Shown piece by piece: positions 31,255 through 40,457 of a DNA stretch of 64,000 nt. The notes under the pieces are model-generated. The model made no database searches and was not told the DNA's origin. It saw nothing but the letters and a program-made list of their open reading frames with translations. The DNA is from SHVO01 sp050250575. Lineage in GTDB: Bacteria > Pseudomonadota > Alphaproteobacteria > Rhodospirillales > Rhodospirillaceae. Where the stretch lies: the NCBI GenBank assembly GCA_050250575.1, contig JBFWOJ010000001.1:62001-126000 (forward strand), read 5' to 3'. Position numbers and translations under genes: made by a program. Every line of letters starts with the position of its first letter. Positions within the stretch are counted from its first letter, which is position 1.

Positions 31255-31653
31255 CTAGGGATGACCTTTGGGCTTCGCCGGCGCTGCCGCCGGCGGCGCT
31301 ACGTAGCGCACGAGATCGCGTGCATCGCGGCCCGGAAATTTGAGGCTGATCTTCCCAGGCCCTGTCAGCATGACGGCCATGGGATCGTTGGGTTGCCCCT
31401 CGATCGCCACGACATACTGTTCCCTGCCCTCCGGCTTGTAGGTCACCGGGAAAACGCTTGCGGGCAGGAAGTTGCCGTCAGGGGTGACGTTGGTGAAGGA
31501 GATCCGCTCGGGCGAAAATTCGATGATCATCGAGGCGCCGCTGGGAAGCTTGTCGACCCATTGCCCCATCAGTGGATTGTCGGCGGCCGACGCGGGGGCG
31601 AGCAGGCAGAGAAAGAGGCCGGCCAGCGCGGCAGCGGACGTGAGGATGTTCAT
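31255..31653 (-). CDS. Secreted hypothetical protein
   Basis: 132 residues with a signal peptide (LTSAAALAGLFLCLLAPASA). The mature part starts ADNPLMGQWVDKLPSGASMI and looks like a small beta-barrel or lipocalin-like sheet, ending in a Pro/Ala/Lys tail. No family is recognised. The ATG at 31653 has CAGGAGCC upstream and opens the signal peptide. It heads an operon with the amidohydrolase and DUF1244, so a periplasmic role beside two cytoplasmic proteins is the only clue. Confidence 0.72.
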   Translation of the reverse strand: MNILTSAAALAGLFLCLLAPASAADNPLMGQWVDKLPSGASMIIEFSPERISFTNVTPDGNFLPASVFPVTYKPEGREQYVVAIEGQPNDPMAVMLTGPGKISLKFPGRDARDLVRYVAPPAAAPAKPKGHP

Positions 31654-31758
31654 GAGGCTCCTGGGGACGGACGAAAACGCGCGCCAGTATAGACCAGAAT
31701 TCGGGTCGATTGCATGGCATGTAGCAGGCATGAGATAAGCTGAAAAAAACCAATTCCA

Positions 31759-32727
31759 ATGGACTCCCAGCCGCTTTCTCCCGACCAGGCTGCTAAAGCC
31801 GGCGTCCCGCCGCTTGACCCGCCGCTTTTAAAAAAGCGCAGCCTCGTCGAGACATGGTCCTATCTGATTTTTTTGGCGGGGCTGATTCTCACAACCGCGG
31901 GGCCCATCCTTGTCCGCCTTTCCGAAGTCGGTCCGGTGGCGACCGCGGCCTGGCGCATGAGCCTCGCGGTTCCGGTCCTCGCCCTCTTCCTTTATTTCGA
32001 ACCCAGAGAAACCCGGACCGCCGGTCGCCTCCAGCGCAAGGATTACGGGCTGCTGGTCTTGAGCGGGCTTTTCCTCGCCGCCGATATTGCGATGTGGAAT
32101 TCGTCGGTCATGCTGACGTCAGTCGCCAGCGCCTCGTTCCTGGCCAACGGCGCACCGGTTTTCGTCGTGCTGCTGTCGTGGCTCCTGTTCAAGGAGCGCC
32201 CTACTTCGCTTTTTCTTCTTGGCTTGCTCGTCGGTGTCGGCGGCTCGGCGCTGATGATGTCCGAGAGCCTCAGGATGTCCTCGCGTAATTTTGTCGGCGA
32301 CTTCTTGAGCCTCGCCGCCGCGGGTTTCTACGCCTGCTACATTCTCACCGTGGCGCGCGCCCGGCAGCGCGCGTCGACCCTCACCCTGATGACGCTCGGC
32401 AGCGCCGTGTCGGCGGCGGTGTTGTGGATGGCCGCGCCGCTGATGGAAAGCGGCCTCGTACCGAGCACAACCAGCGGCTGGCTGGTTGTGCTGGCCATCG
32501 CTCTCCTGACGCAGGTCGCGGGCCAGACCTTGATTGCGCTGTCCCTGGGATATGTCCCGGCGAATTTCAGCGCATTGATCCTCTTGCTCCAGCCTGTCAT
32601 CCCGTCGCTCGCCGCCTGGGTGCTGTTCAACGAGACCTTGAGCGCCATGCAGGCGATCGGCGCGGTTGGAATTGTCATCGGACTGGCGCTGGCGCGACCA
32701 CGCAGTCGTGATAATGTTTCGTCATGA
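31759..32727 (+). CDS. EamA/DMT family transporter
   Basis: 322 residues with about ten transmembrane helices arranged as two EamA repeats (for example SEVGPVATAAWRMSLAVPVL in the first and PANFSALILLLQPVIPSLAA in the second). Members export amino acids or other small metabolites; the substrate cannot be predicted. The first 35 residues are a soluble Pro-rich extension. Its TGA overlaps the ATG of pyk (ATGA), an unusual but clear coupling of a permease with pyruvate kinase. Confidence 0.9.
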   Translation: MDSQPLSPDQAAKAGVPPLDPPLLKKRSLVETWSYLIFLAGLILTTAGPILVRLSEVGPVATAAWRMSLAVPVLALFLYFEPRETRTAGRLQRKDYGLLVLSGLFLAADIAMWNSSVMLTSVASASFLANGAPVFVVLLSWLLFKERPTSLFLLGLLVGVGGSALMMSESLRMSSRNFVGDFLSLAAAGFYACYILTVARARQRASTLTLMTLGSAVSAAVLWMAAPLMESGLVPSTTSGWLVVLAIALLTQVAGQTLIALSLGYVPANFSALILLLQPVIPSLAAWVLFNETLSAMQAIGAVGIVIGLALARPRSRDNVSS

Positions 32728-34175
32728 ACACGATTCCGCTGGGCCATCGCGGCCGCCACGCCAAGATCATCGCCACGCTCGGACCGGCGAGCCGCGATCC
32801 GGATACGATCGCCGAACTTTACGAGTCCGGCGCCGACGTCTTTCGCCTGAATTTCAGTCACGGCTCTCACGAAGACCACGCCAAATCGGTCGCGGCCATC
32901 CGTGAACTGGAAAAGAAGGTCGGACGGCCGATCACGATCCTGATGGACCTCCAAGGCCCGAAGCTGCGCGTCGGCAAGTTCAAGAACGACGGGGCCGTGC
33001 TCAAGACCGGCGCGATGTTCCGCGTCGATCTGACGGACAAGGTCGGCGACGAAAGCCGCGTCAGCCTCTTACATCCGGAGATTTTCGCGGCGTTGAAGCC
33101 GGGTTCGAGCCTGCTCATCGACGACGGACACCTTCGTCTGAAGGTGCGGACCTGCGGGCCGGATTTCGCCGATTGCGAAGTGGTGGTCGGCGGGGCGATT
33201 TCGAACCGCAAGGGCGTCAACGTTCCCGACGTCGCGCTTGCTATCCCCGCCGTGACCGACAAGGACAAGGCCGATCTCCAATTCGGCCTTGCGCAAGGCG
33301 TCGACTGGGTGGCCTTGAGCTTCGTCCAGCGCCCGGAAGACGTGGCCGAGGTTCGCCATCTGGTGGGTGGACGTGCCGGCGTCCTGTCCAAGCTCGAAAA
33401 ACCTTCGGCGCTCGATCACCTCGACGCCATCGTCGAGCTGTCCGATTCGATCATGGTCGCGCGCGGCGATCTCGGCGTCGAAATGCCGCTCGAGCGCGTA
33501 CCCGTTCTGCAGAAGCGGATCATCCGCTCGTGCCGCCGGCAGGGCAAGCCTGTCGTCGTCGCGACGCAGATGCTCGACAGCATGGTGAAATCACCGGTGC
33601 CGACGCGCGCGGAAGCGTCCGACGTGGCCACGGCCGTCTACGACGGCGCCGATTGCGTCATGCTTTCGGCCGAGACGGCGTCGGGAGCCTTCCCGGTGCG
33701 GGCAGTGGCGACCATGCACAAGATCATCTCGTCCGTGGAAAGCGACGAGCACTATGCCGCCCTCATGCAAGCCGGCCATCAGGAGACCGAAGACTCCTCG
33801 CCCGCCGCGATCACTGCCGCCGCGCGCCAGATCGCGCACACCTTGAAGGCGGCCGCGATCGTGACCTTCACCTCGTCCGGCTCCACGACGCTGCGCGCGG
33901 CGCAAGAGCGCCCCGACGTGCCGATCCTTTGCATCACCCCCAACCTTTCCGCGGGGCGCCGTCTCGGTCTGGTCTGGGGCGTGCACTCGGTGGTCGGCGA
34001 TTTCATCCATTCGGTAGATGACATCGGCGATGTCGCGGTGAAGGCCGCGCTCCAATGCGGGATCGGCCGAGAAGGAAAGTCCCTCGTCATCACCGCCGGT
34101 ATGCCGTTCGGCAAAGTGGGGTCGACGAACATGGTGCGCGTGGTGTGGATCGGCGGCGAGACCAAGATGGGCTGA
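32724..34175 (+). CDS. pyk: Pyruvate kinase
   Basis: 483 residues. Transfers phosphate from phosphoenolpyruvate to ADP at the end of glycolysis. Typical segments are KIIATLGPASRDPDTI, FRLNFSHGSHEDH, the active-site SDSIMVARGDLGVEMP and the MLDSMVKSPVPTRAEASDVA segment, followed by DCVMLSAETASGAFPVRAV. The catalytic Lys lies in VLSKLEKPSALDHLD. The C-terminal domain is complete. The gene starts inside the stop codon of the EamA transporter. No clear terminator follows. Confidence 0.97.
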   Translation: MNTIPLGHRGRHAKIIATLGPASRDPDTIAELYESGADVFRLNFSHGSHEDHAKSVAAIRELEKKVGRPITILMDLQGPKLRVGKFKNDGAVLKTGAMFRVDLTDKVGDESRVSLLHPEIFAALKPGSSLLIDDGHLRLKVRTCGPDFADCEVVVGGAISNRKGVNVPDVALAIPAVTDKDKADLQFGLAQGVDWVALSFVQRPEDVAEVRHLVGGRAGVLSKLEKPSALDHLDAIVELSDSIMVARGDLGVEMPLERVPVLQKRIIRSCRRQGKPVVVATQMLDSMVKSPVPTRAEASDVATAVYDGADCVMLSAETASGAFPVRAVATMHKIISSVESDEHYAALMQAGHQETEDSSPAAITAAARQIAHTLKAAAIVTFTSSGSTTLRAAQERPDVPILCITPNLSAGRRLGLVWGVHSVVGDFIHSVDDIGDVAVKAALQCGIGREGKSLVITAGMPFGKVGSTNMVRVVWIGGETKMG

Positions 34176-34273
34176 GCCCGCCCCTCCACTGCACTCCATC
34201 CTCTGCGACATCTGCGACTTGCGACGTCTTCGGAATTCGTGAACATGCGCAGGGGCATACGGGAAAAGCGCCG

Positions 34274-34303
34274 CTGCGACATCCTGCGACATCCTGCGAC
34301 ATC
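34274..34303 (+). repeat. Three perfect 10-bp tandem repeats
   Basis: CTGCGACATC occurs three times without gap. Related TGCGACATC/TGCGACTT pieces lie about 70 bases upstream near 34205. Confidence 0.9.
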
Positions 34304-34540
34304 ACGGCCGATTTTCCGAGGGAGCCATGCGGGCGGCGCCTGGGCGCGCCGGGCGGTGACAGTGGTGACGCTTCACCATGCAAAGGCTGGCTTATTCCGA
34401 CGGCCGTCACCCGGCTCGGAAGATGCACCGGGGAGAGGACCGTGGCCGGCCCAACCCGGCCATGGCGCACAGGACGCCGAGCCCCGGGGGACCCGGCTAT
34501 GGAAGCGGCAAACATGCTACATTTAGGGGACGGCGTCAAT

Positions 34541-34564
34541 AAAAAAGTCACACGAGCGGGTGTG
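34541..34564 (-). terminator. Weak terminator for the minus strand
   Basis: CACAC/GTGTG (5 bp, loop GAGCGG) at 34549-34564, followed on the minus strand by AC and six U. It is 157 bases beyond the stop of the glycosyltransferase-like gene. Confidence 0.4.
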
Positions 34565-34721
34565 GCCAGGCTTCGTTTCCGTAGAACAGTCAAGACCCCG
34601 CACCCCGCCTCACCATGCGCCGCCGACCGTGCGACCGTTAACATGGATTCTCGGCAACGTGCACAAGGCGAACGCATCGAGCGTCTTTGATCCGGACGCG
34701 CCGCATCGAACTCGAGCGTGT

Positions 34722-35396
34722 CTATCCGGCAAACCGCATGCGACCGTGTTCTGCGAACCATTCGTCCGCATATCCGCAGTGCCGGTAATCGTCGAAGTAC
34801 GGTCCGCCTTCGGTGTAGTGAAGCAAGGAGATTTCAGCGGCCGGCAGCGAAGGATCGTAATCCACCAAATGATTCCATCGTGGCGGCAGTTCGCCTATCA
34901 GTTCTTCATTCTCCAGCCACTTGAATTGATGGAGTTCCAGGCCGCTCGCCCGGTTGACGTAGTCGGGCGTCAGCGCGCGGCACTTCCCGTTGTTGAAGAG
35001 CATCACACTCGACCAGTTCTTCTTTTCGTAGGGGCTCTGAGGCCGATCTAAGAACTTGCTTCGGTCCGCCGGCTTGTGATCGTGCTTAACCACCTGCACC
35101 GCGTACCGGTTGTCGCGGAGATCCCAAAGTTTTTTAACGTCATCGAGGACAAGCATGTCGCAATCGCAGAACAGGCTCCAGCCTTCGTAATCCGACAAGT
35201 AGGGCACGAGAAACCGGCTGAAGGAGAATTCGGTCGCCTGCAGCGGATGGCGCTCGCGCGTCAGGATTCCCGCGAGGTGCCTAAGCATAAGCGGACTGAT
35301 GGCGATGGGCGCCGAGGAGCGCACCGCTATACTGTGGGCGAGCACGGAAAACGCGACGGCTTCCGCCGGATCGTACCCGATAAAAATCCGAATCAT
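34722..35396 (-). CDS. Glycosyltransferase-like protein
   Basis: 224 residues, cytoplasmic. Starts MIRIFIGYDPAEAVAFSVLA, then TEFSFSRFLVPYLSDYEGWS and LFCDCDMLVLDDVKKLWDL, where D-C-D is the D-x-D metal/nucleotide-sugar motif of GT-A folds such as family 8. A second acidic-aromatic part, WNHLVDYDPSLPAAEISLLH, follows, and HYTEGGPYFDDYR resembles the C-terminal metal-binding His segment. Donor and acceptor are unknown. I chose the start at 35396 as the first residue of the fold. It is divergent from the cytochrome c gene. Confidence 0.75.
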   Translation of the reverse strand: MIRIFIGYDPAEAVAFSVLAHSIAVRSSAPIAISPLMLRHLAGILTRERHPLQATEFSFSRFLVPYLSDYEGWSLFCDCDMLVLDDVKKLWDLRDNRYAVQVVKHDHKPADRSKFLDRPQSPYEKKNWSSVMLFNNGKCRALTPDYVNRASGLELHQFKWLENEELIGELPPRWNHLVDYDPSLPAAEISLLHYTEGGPYFDDYRHCGYADEWFAEHGRMRFAG

Positions 35397-35611
35397 GACG
35401 CCTTGGGCTTTCCAACCACTGAGCGCGCTAGAAATCATGCGTACTGTCGCCCGCCCGTCCCGCCCCTGGGATTGATTGCCGTCAAGCCCGACCCGGCGTG
35501 AACAGGCTTCGGGGCGAATTGATCGCCGTCAGTGCCGCCAGGTTGCTCTTTGGACAGCCTGTCGACAGCAGCCCGTGCGGGACGGGTGGAAAGCGAAAAG
35601 GGAATACCATC

Positions 35612-36055
35612 ATGCGAAACGGGTCGTTGCGGCGGATCGTCTTTAGTCTGGCAATATGCGGCGCCTTCATTCCTTTCACCGCCAGCGCCGACGATAAGGA
35701 CGCGATCGAATACCGCCAGCACGTGATGCGATCGTTGGACGCCCAGACGGCCGTTCTGGGCATGATCCTGTCCGGCGCCATACCGGAGGACAATCTCGTT
35801 AGTCATCTCGACACGATCGCGCTGATCGCACAAAGCAGCCTTGCGACGTTCGAAACGAAGATCCCCGGCGGAGAGTCCGATCCGAAAGTTTGGGGGCAGT
35901 GGGCCGATTTTTCCGCGAGAATGAAAGCCTTTGCGGAAGGCACTGCCAAGGTCGCGAAAATGGCGAAGGAACAAGGCAAGGACAGCATCATGAGCGAACT
36001 TGCGAGCGCGCTCACCTGTAAAGGCTGCCACGACGTTTATCGCGTCAAAAAGTAG
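35612..36055 (+). CDS. Class II cytochrome c (c'/c-556 type)
   Basis: 147 residues with a signal peptide (cleavage after FTASA). The mature part is a four-helix bundle by pattern (YRQHVMRSLDAQTAVLGMIL, VWGQWADFSARMKAFAEGTA) and ends with CKGCHDVYRVKK, a C-x-x-C-H haem site close to the C-terminus as in cytochromes c' and c-556. It is periplasmic and probably carries electrons or binds gas ligands. AAGGGAATACC precedes the ATG at 35612. hemF, for haem synthesis, follows 234 bases later. Confidence 0.87.
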   Translation: MRNGSLRRIVFSLAICGAFIPFTASADDKDAIEYRQHVMRSLDAQTAVLGMILSGAIPEDNLVSHLDTIALIAQSSLATFETKIPGGESDPKVWGQWADFSARMKAFAEGTAKVAKMAKEQGKDSIMSELASALTCKGCHDVYRVKK

Positions 36056-36289
36056 AAAGTAGCTTGCATCTACGGCCGCGCGATCCGTCGTCACCCCCGC
36101 GAAGCTGCAACCCTTGCTTCCGCCGTTGATCCTAATCAATGCCGTCGCAGAAGGCTGCGGCCCACGCGTTCTGTGCGGCACACCGGAGGTGGTCAATTCC
36201 CTAGGCCGAGCGGGGTTTCGGTCGGGCATCGCCTCGAAGCACTATCTTTGCCGACCCTTTCCTGCCCTCCCAACCGAAAGAGAATCAGC

Positions 36290-37144
36290 ATGAACGCTAT
36301 TCAGCCCATGGCCGGCGCGCATCAAGCGCTGCTCTTGGCGGCGACCGACTTCTTCAAGTCGCTTCAGGACCGCATCTGCGCAAGCTTCGAGGGATTTGAG
36401 GATCTCGCCCGGTTCGACGAGACCGTGTGGCAGCGACCCGCCGATCACCGGCTGAAAGGTGGCGGGCGGATGCGCATCATGCGCGGCAACGTCTTCGAAA
36501 AGGTCGGTGTGAACTTCAGCCACGTCTGGGGCACCTTATCCGACCAAGGGATTGCGCAGGTGCAGGGTGCAAAAGAATCGGGCGGCGCCTTTATGGCCAC
36601 CGGCGTCTCACTCGTATCCCATATGGCCAATCCCATGGTTCCGATCGTACACATGAATGTGAGGCTCATGTGCACCAGTCGACCGTGGTTTGGCGGCGGC
36701 GCGGACCTCACTCCGACTTTTCCGTTCGCCGAAGATACGCGGGAGTTCCACGCCAGCATGAAAGGCGCCTGCGACCGCTATGGACCCGGCGCTTACGGGG
36801 AATACAAGGAATGGTGCGATCGTTATTTCTATCTCGCGCACCGGCGCGAGCCGCGCGGCGCCGGCGGCATCTTTTTCGACGACCTCAACAGCGGCGATCT
36901 TGAACGCGACTTTTCGTTTGTGCGCGACGTCGGCGAAGCCTTCCTCGACATCTATCCGAGGATCGTCGCGCGCCGGAAAGACATGCCCTTCACCAAAGAC
37001 GACTTGGAAGCGCTCTACATCAAGCGAGGACGTTACGTCGAATTCAATCTTGTTTACGATCGTGGCACCAAATTCGGTTTCGCGACCGATGCGAATCCGG
37101 ATGCGTATTTGATGAGCCTGCCCCCGACGGCGAAATGGCCTTAG
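36290..37144 (+). CDS. hemF: Oxygen-dependent coproporphyrinogen III oxidase
   Basis: 284 residues. HemF uses O2 to convert coproporphyrinogen III to protoporphyrinogen IX. Conserved segments include GGGRMRIMRGNVFEKVGVNF, MCTSRPWFGGGADLTP, the EYKEWCDRYFYLAHR helix, GAGGIFFDDL and RYVEFNLVYDRGTKFG. Length is normal and the protein is cytoplasmic. The start is weakly supported by AAAGAGAATC; no better one exists without losing conserved sequence. It stands alone between the cytochrome gene and the convergent PaiB-like gene. Confidence 0.96.
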   Translation: MNAIQPMAGAHQALLLAATDFFKSLQDRICASFEGFEDLARFDETVWQRPADHRLKGGGRMRIMRGNVFEKVGVNFSHVWGTLSDQGIAQVQGAKESGGAFMATGVSLVSHMANPMVPIVHMNVRLMCTSRPWFGGGADLTPTFPFAEDTREFHASMKGACDRYGPGAYGEYKEWCDRYFYLAHRREPRGAGGIFFDDLNSGDLERDFSFVRDVGEAFLDIYPRIVARRKDMPFTKDDLEALYIKRGRYVEFNLVYDRGTKFGFATDANPDAYLMSLPPTAKWP

Positions 37145-37208
37145 ACGGAAGCTGCGGAAATCAGGGGTAAGGCCGGACTCTGATCTCGGCTGTCACGCGT
37201 CCGACGTC

Positions 37209-37835
37209 CTATAAGAGCTTTCCCGGGCCTTCCATGACGTCGGCTACGGCCGCCGCCCCGTCCGCCTTCAATCCCGCAAGCACGCCGCGCCGGTCTTCGG
37301 CGCTGCGGTTCTGGCTCATCTTCCACTTTCCTTCGAGGCTGGCGATCTCGAGACGAAAGCCGACAATGGCCTTGAGCTGGCGTGCGATGTATTCAGCCGG
37401 AGCGTCAGACACCGCCCAGGGCTTCGCGCGCCCGGCTTCATGTTTCTCCGTCAGGCGCGTTACGAGTGAGAGCAGGCGGTCGGCGTCGTCGAAGAAGGTG
37501 ATCGGACCGCGCGCGTGGATGGCGACGTAATTCCACGTGGGCACCACTTCGCCGGTGTCGTCCTTGGTGCGGTACCAGCTCGGTGAAATGTAGCCATCAG
37601 GCCCCATGAAAATGGCAAGCGCGTCGGGCTGCGCGCCCGACCACGCAGAATTGGCACGCGCGAGATGACCGTAAAGGGTTCCGTACTTGCCTTCGCTCCC
37701 TTCGAGCAGCAGCGGCAAGTGGTTCGCGGCGAGGCCCGCGTCGTTCGACGTTATGAGCGTCGCCAGTCCTGTCTTACGGATGGCCGCGTGAAGCGCAGGG
37801 AGGTCATCGACTTTGAATTTGCTTGGGAGGTACAT
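37209..37835 (-). CDS. PaiB family FMN-binding protein
   Basis: 208 residues starting MYLPSKFKVDDLPALHAAIR, then GLATLITSNDAGLAANHLPL and YGTLYGHLARAN, the split-barrel flavin-binding fold of the PaiB/FMN-binding negative regulator family. NYVAIHARGPITFFDD and FRLEIASLEGKWKMSQNRS complete the pattern. Bacillus PaiB represses sporulation and protease genes; elsewhere the role is unclear and it may simply be a flavoprotein. It is divergent from the adjacent acetyltransferase gene, and in Bacillus PaiA is also an acetyltransferase. Confidence 0.88.
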   Translation of the reverse strand: MYLPSKFKVDDLPALHAAIRKTGLATLITSNDAGLAANHLPLLLEGSEGKYGTLYGHLARANSAWSGAQPDALAIFMGPDGYISPSWYRTKDDTGEVVPTWNYVAIHARGPITFFDDADRLLSLVTRLTEKHEAGRAKPWAVSDAPAEYIARQLKAIVGFRLEIASLEGKWKMSQNRSAEDRRGVLAGLKADGAAAVADVMEGPGKLL

Positions 37836-37889
37836 CGGAGATGCCTTATTGCAGTGTCACGCACCTTAACAGACGAGATTGCCTCGATC

Positions 37890-38390
37890 ATGCTTGCCAT
37901 CGACGTCGCCCAGCCCGTGCACGCCACGGATTTGGCCGCACTGGCCCGCGACACCTTCAGTGAAACCTTCCTGCACTATCCGCCCGCGCACCTTGCGGTG
38001 TTCTTATCCAGATATACCCCAGCTTATTTTGAAGGTCTCTTGCGCGATCCGGCGCAGAGACTGTGGATGGTCAGCGACGACGACAAAGTGATCGGCTATG
38101 CCCATGCCGGGCCGTGCGGACTCCCGCATCCCGACGTCACGGCCGGCTGCGGCGAGCTGAAGCGCCTTTATATAAGGAAGGGCGCGCAGAACAGCGGCAC
38201 CGGCGGTGCACTCTTTCGCGAAGCGCTCGCCTGGCTGAATCGCCCCGGCCGCAAGGTCTGGCTTGGCGTCTATTCCGAGAATCACGGGGCTCAGCGTTTC
38301 TATGCGCGCCACGGATTTCGAAAAGTGGGCGAATATGAATTCGTCGTCGGCGACACACGAGACCGCGAGTTCATCTTCCGGCGCGGGTAA
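37890..38390 (+). CDS. GNAT family N-acetyltransferase (PaiA-like neighbour)
   Basis: 166 residues. The acetyl-CoA site reads LKRLYIRKGAQNSGTGGALF (Q-x-x-G-x-G variant QNSGTGG), and motif B reads NHGAQRFYARHGFRKVGEYE. The early part, DLAALARDTFSETFLHYPPA, resembles PaiA-type spermidine/spermine acetyltransferases, and the PaiB-like gene is divergently adjacent, which supports a polyamine-related activity. No strong ribosome binding site is seen at the ATG at 37890, so the start is tentative. Confidence 0.82.
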   Translation: MLAIDVAQPVHATDLAALARDTFSETFLHYPPAHLAVFLSRYTPAYFEGLLRDPAQRLWMVSDDDKVIGYAHAGPCGLPHPDVTAGCGELKRLYIRKGAQNSGTGGALFREALAWLNRPGRKVWLGVYSENHGAQRFYARHGFRKVGEYEFVVGDTRDREFIFRRG

Positions 38391-38507
38391 TTAAGGCAAT
38401 ATTCCCGCTAATCTAAAAAGCCTGTAAGGCACTCGCGACTCATCGAATTTGAGGTTGGCCGAATCGACGCGATGCCCGTACCGTGCTGGCCGGTAGCGGG
38501 GGGCTGG

Positions 38508-39746
38508 ATGACGGATAAATCGTCGCTTCTCAGTCAGCTGAAGATCGACCGGTCCGCTCCTGCGGCGAGCGCGAGCGGCGCTTGGCGCCTCTGGGCCGGC
38601 GCCGGCGCCGTCCTCATCATCCTCATCGCGAGCGCCTTTGTCTTCGTCGATGGCGACGGAGTGCCGGTGAAAGTGGCAATCGCGCGGGCGGCAACCACGA
38701 GCGGCGGCGCGGGCGGCGCCTCCCTGCTCGACGCCTCCGGCTACGTCGTGGCGCGGCGCAAGGCCACGGTCTCCGCCAAGACCACCGGCAAAGTGGTCGA
38801 GGTTTTGATCGAGGAAGGCCAGCGCGTCGAAGAAGGCCAGGTGCTGGCGCGTCTGGACGATTCCAACGTGAATGCGCGTCTCGCGCAGGTCGGCGCGCAA
38901 GTGAAGCAGGCCCAGGCCGCGCTCGCCGCGGCGACCATGGCGCACGACAACGCACGCCCGCTGTATGAACGCAACCGCCAACTCCTGGAAAGCGGCGCGG
39001 TCAGCGCCTCGATGCACGAACAATCGAAAGCCGCCTTCGACGCTGCGGTAGGCGCCCTCGCCGTCGCGCGCAGCACCTTGGAAGTGGCGCGCGCCGCACA
39101 GACGGTGGCGATGCGGGACCACGAGGACACGATCGTGCGCGCCCCTTTTACCGGCGTCGTGACCGCGAAGGCGGCGCAACCCGGTGAGATGGTCTCGCCG
39201 GCGGCGGCGGCCGGCGGCCTGACGCGCACCGGGATCTGCACCATCGTCGACATGGGATCGCTCGAGGTGCAGGTGGACGTCTCGGAGAACTTCATCAGCC
39301 GTGTCAGCGCCGGCCAGGCGGCGACCATCCGGCTGAACGCCTATCCCGACCTGGAGATTCCGGGCGAGATCATTGCCGTCATTCCGACCGCCGACCGCGC
39401 CAAGGCCACCGTGCAAGTGCGCGTCGCCATCAAGGAAAAGAACGATCCGCGCATCATCCCGGAGATGGGGGCCCGCGTCGCGTTCCTGTCGGCGGCGCAG
39501 CCTTCCGCCTCGCCGGCGCGTGCACAAGCCGGCGGCGTAATCGTTCCGGCCGAGGCCGTGGAAGTGAATGCCACGGGCGGCACGGTCTATGTCGTGCGCG
39601 GCGAAACGATCGAGCGGCGTAGCGTCCAGTTAGGTGGGCGCACCGCCGAGGGAGTCACCGTGCTGTCGGGCCTTGCGGCGGGCGACCGACTCGCGGTCGG
39701 CGATTTTGCTCAGCTCAAAGATGGCGTGGAGATCGAGATCGAGTAG
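38508..39746 (+). CDS. HlyD/MacA-type periplasmic adaptor subunit
   Basis: 412 residues. A single N-terminal membrane anchor (residues about 27-50, AGAGAVLIILIASAFVFV) is followed by the lipoyl-like half-motif ATVSAKTTGKVVEVLIEEGQ, a coiled-coil hairpin of about 100 residues (QVGAQVKQAQAALAAATMAH), the second lipoyl half IVRAPFTGVVTAKAAQPGEM and a beta-barrel/membrane-proximal domain. Such adaptors link an inner-membrane exporter to an outer-membrane channel. GCGGGGGG precedes the ATG at 38508. It heads the operon with one ATPase and six permeases; no TolC-like gene is in the window. Confidence 0.9.
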   Translation: MTDKSSLLSQLKIDRSAPAASASGAWRLWAGAGAVLIILIASAFVFVDGDGVPVKVAIARAATTSGGAGGASLLDASGYVVARRKATVSAKTTGKVVEVLIEEGQRVEEGQVLARLDDSNVNARLAQVGAQVKQAQAALAAATMAHDNARPLYERNRQLLESGAVSASMHEQSKAAFDAAVGALAVARSTLEVARAAQTVAMRDHEDTIVRAPFTGVVTAKAAQPGEMVSPAAAAGGLTRTGICTIVDMGSLEVQVDVSENFISRVSAGQAATIRLNAYPDLEIPGEIIAVIPTADRAKATVQVRVAIKEKNDPRIIPEMGARVAFLSAAQPSASPARAQAGGVIVPAEAVEVNATGGTVYVVRGETIERRSVQLGGRTAEGVTVLSGLAAGDRLAVGDFAQLKDGVEIEIE

Positions 39747-39770
39747 TTCAGTTTTTCATCGGGAGGATCT

Positions 39771-40453
<683 letters not shown>

Positions 40454-40457
<4 letters not shown>

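Larger units (their letters stand above)
34176..34721. other. 546-bp non-coding stretch between convergent genes
   Basis: No convincing gene lies between pyk and the glycosyltransferase-like gene. Frames here give Arg/Pro-rich products without ribosome binding sites. The stretch holds short repeats of TGCGACAT, a possible minus-strand terminator at 34541-34564 and nothing else recognisable. It may be a decayed gene. Confidence 0.5.

Noticed and set aside
34274..34303. Possible CRISPR repeats
   Set aside because: Units are 10 bases, directly adjacent without spacers, and no cas genes are present. No CRISPR array was seen anywhere in the window.
34239..34526. 95-codon frame after pyruvate kinase
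   Set aside because: Arg/Pro/His-rich, no ribosome binding site and no family; runs through the tandem repeats.
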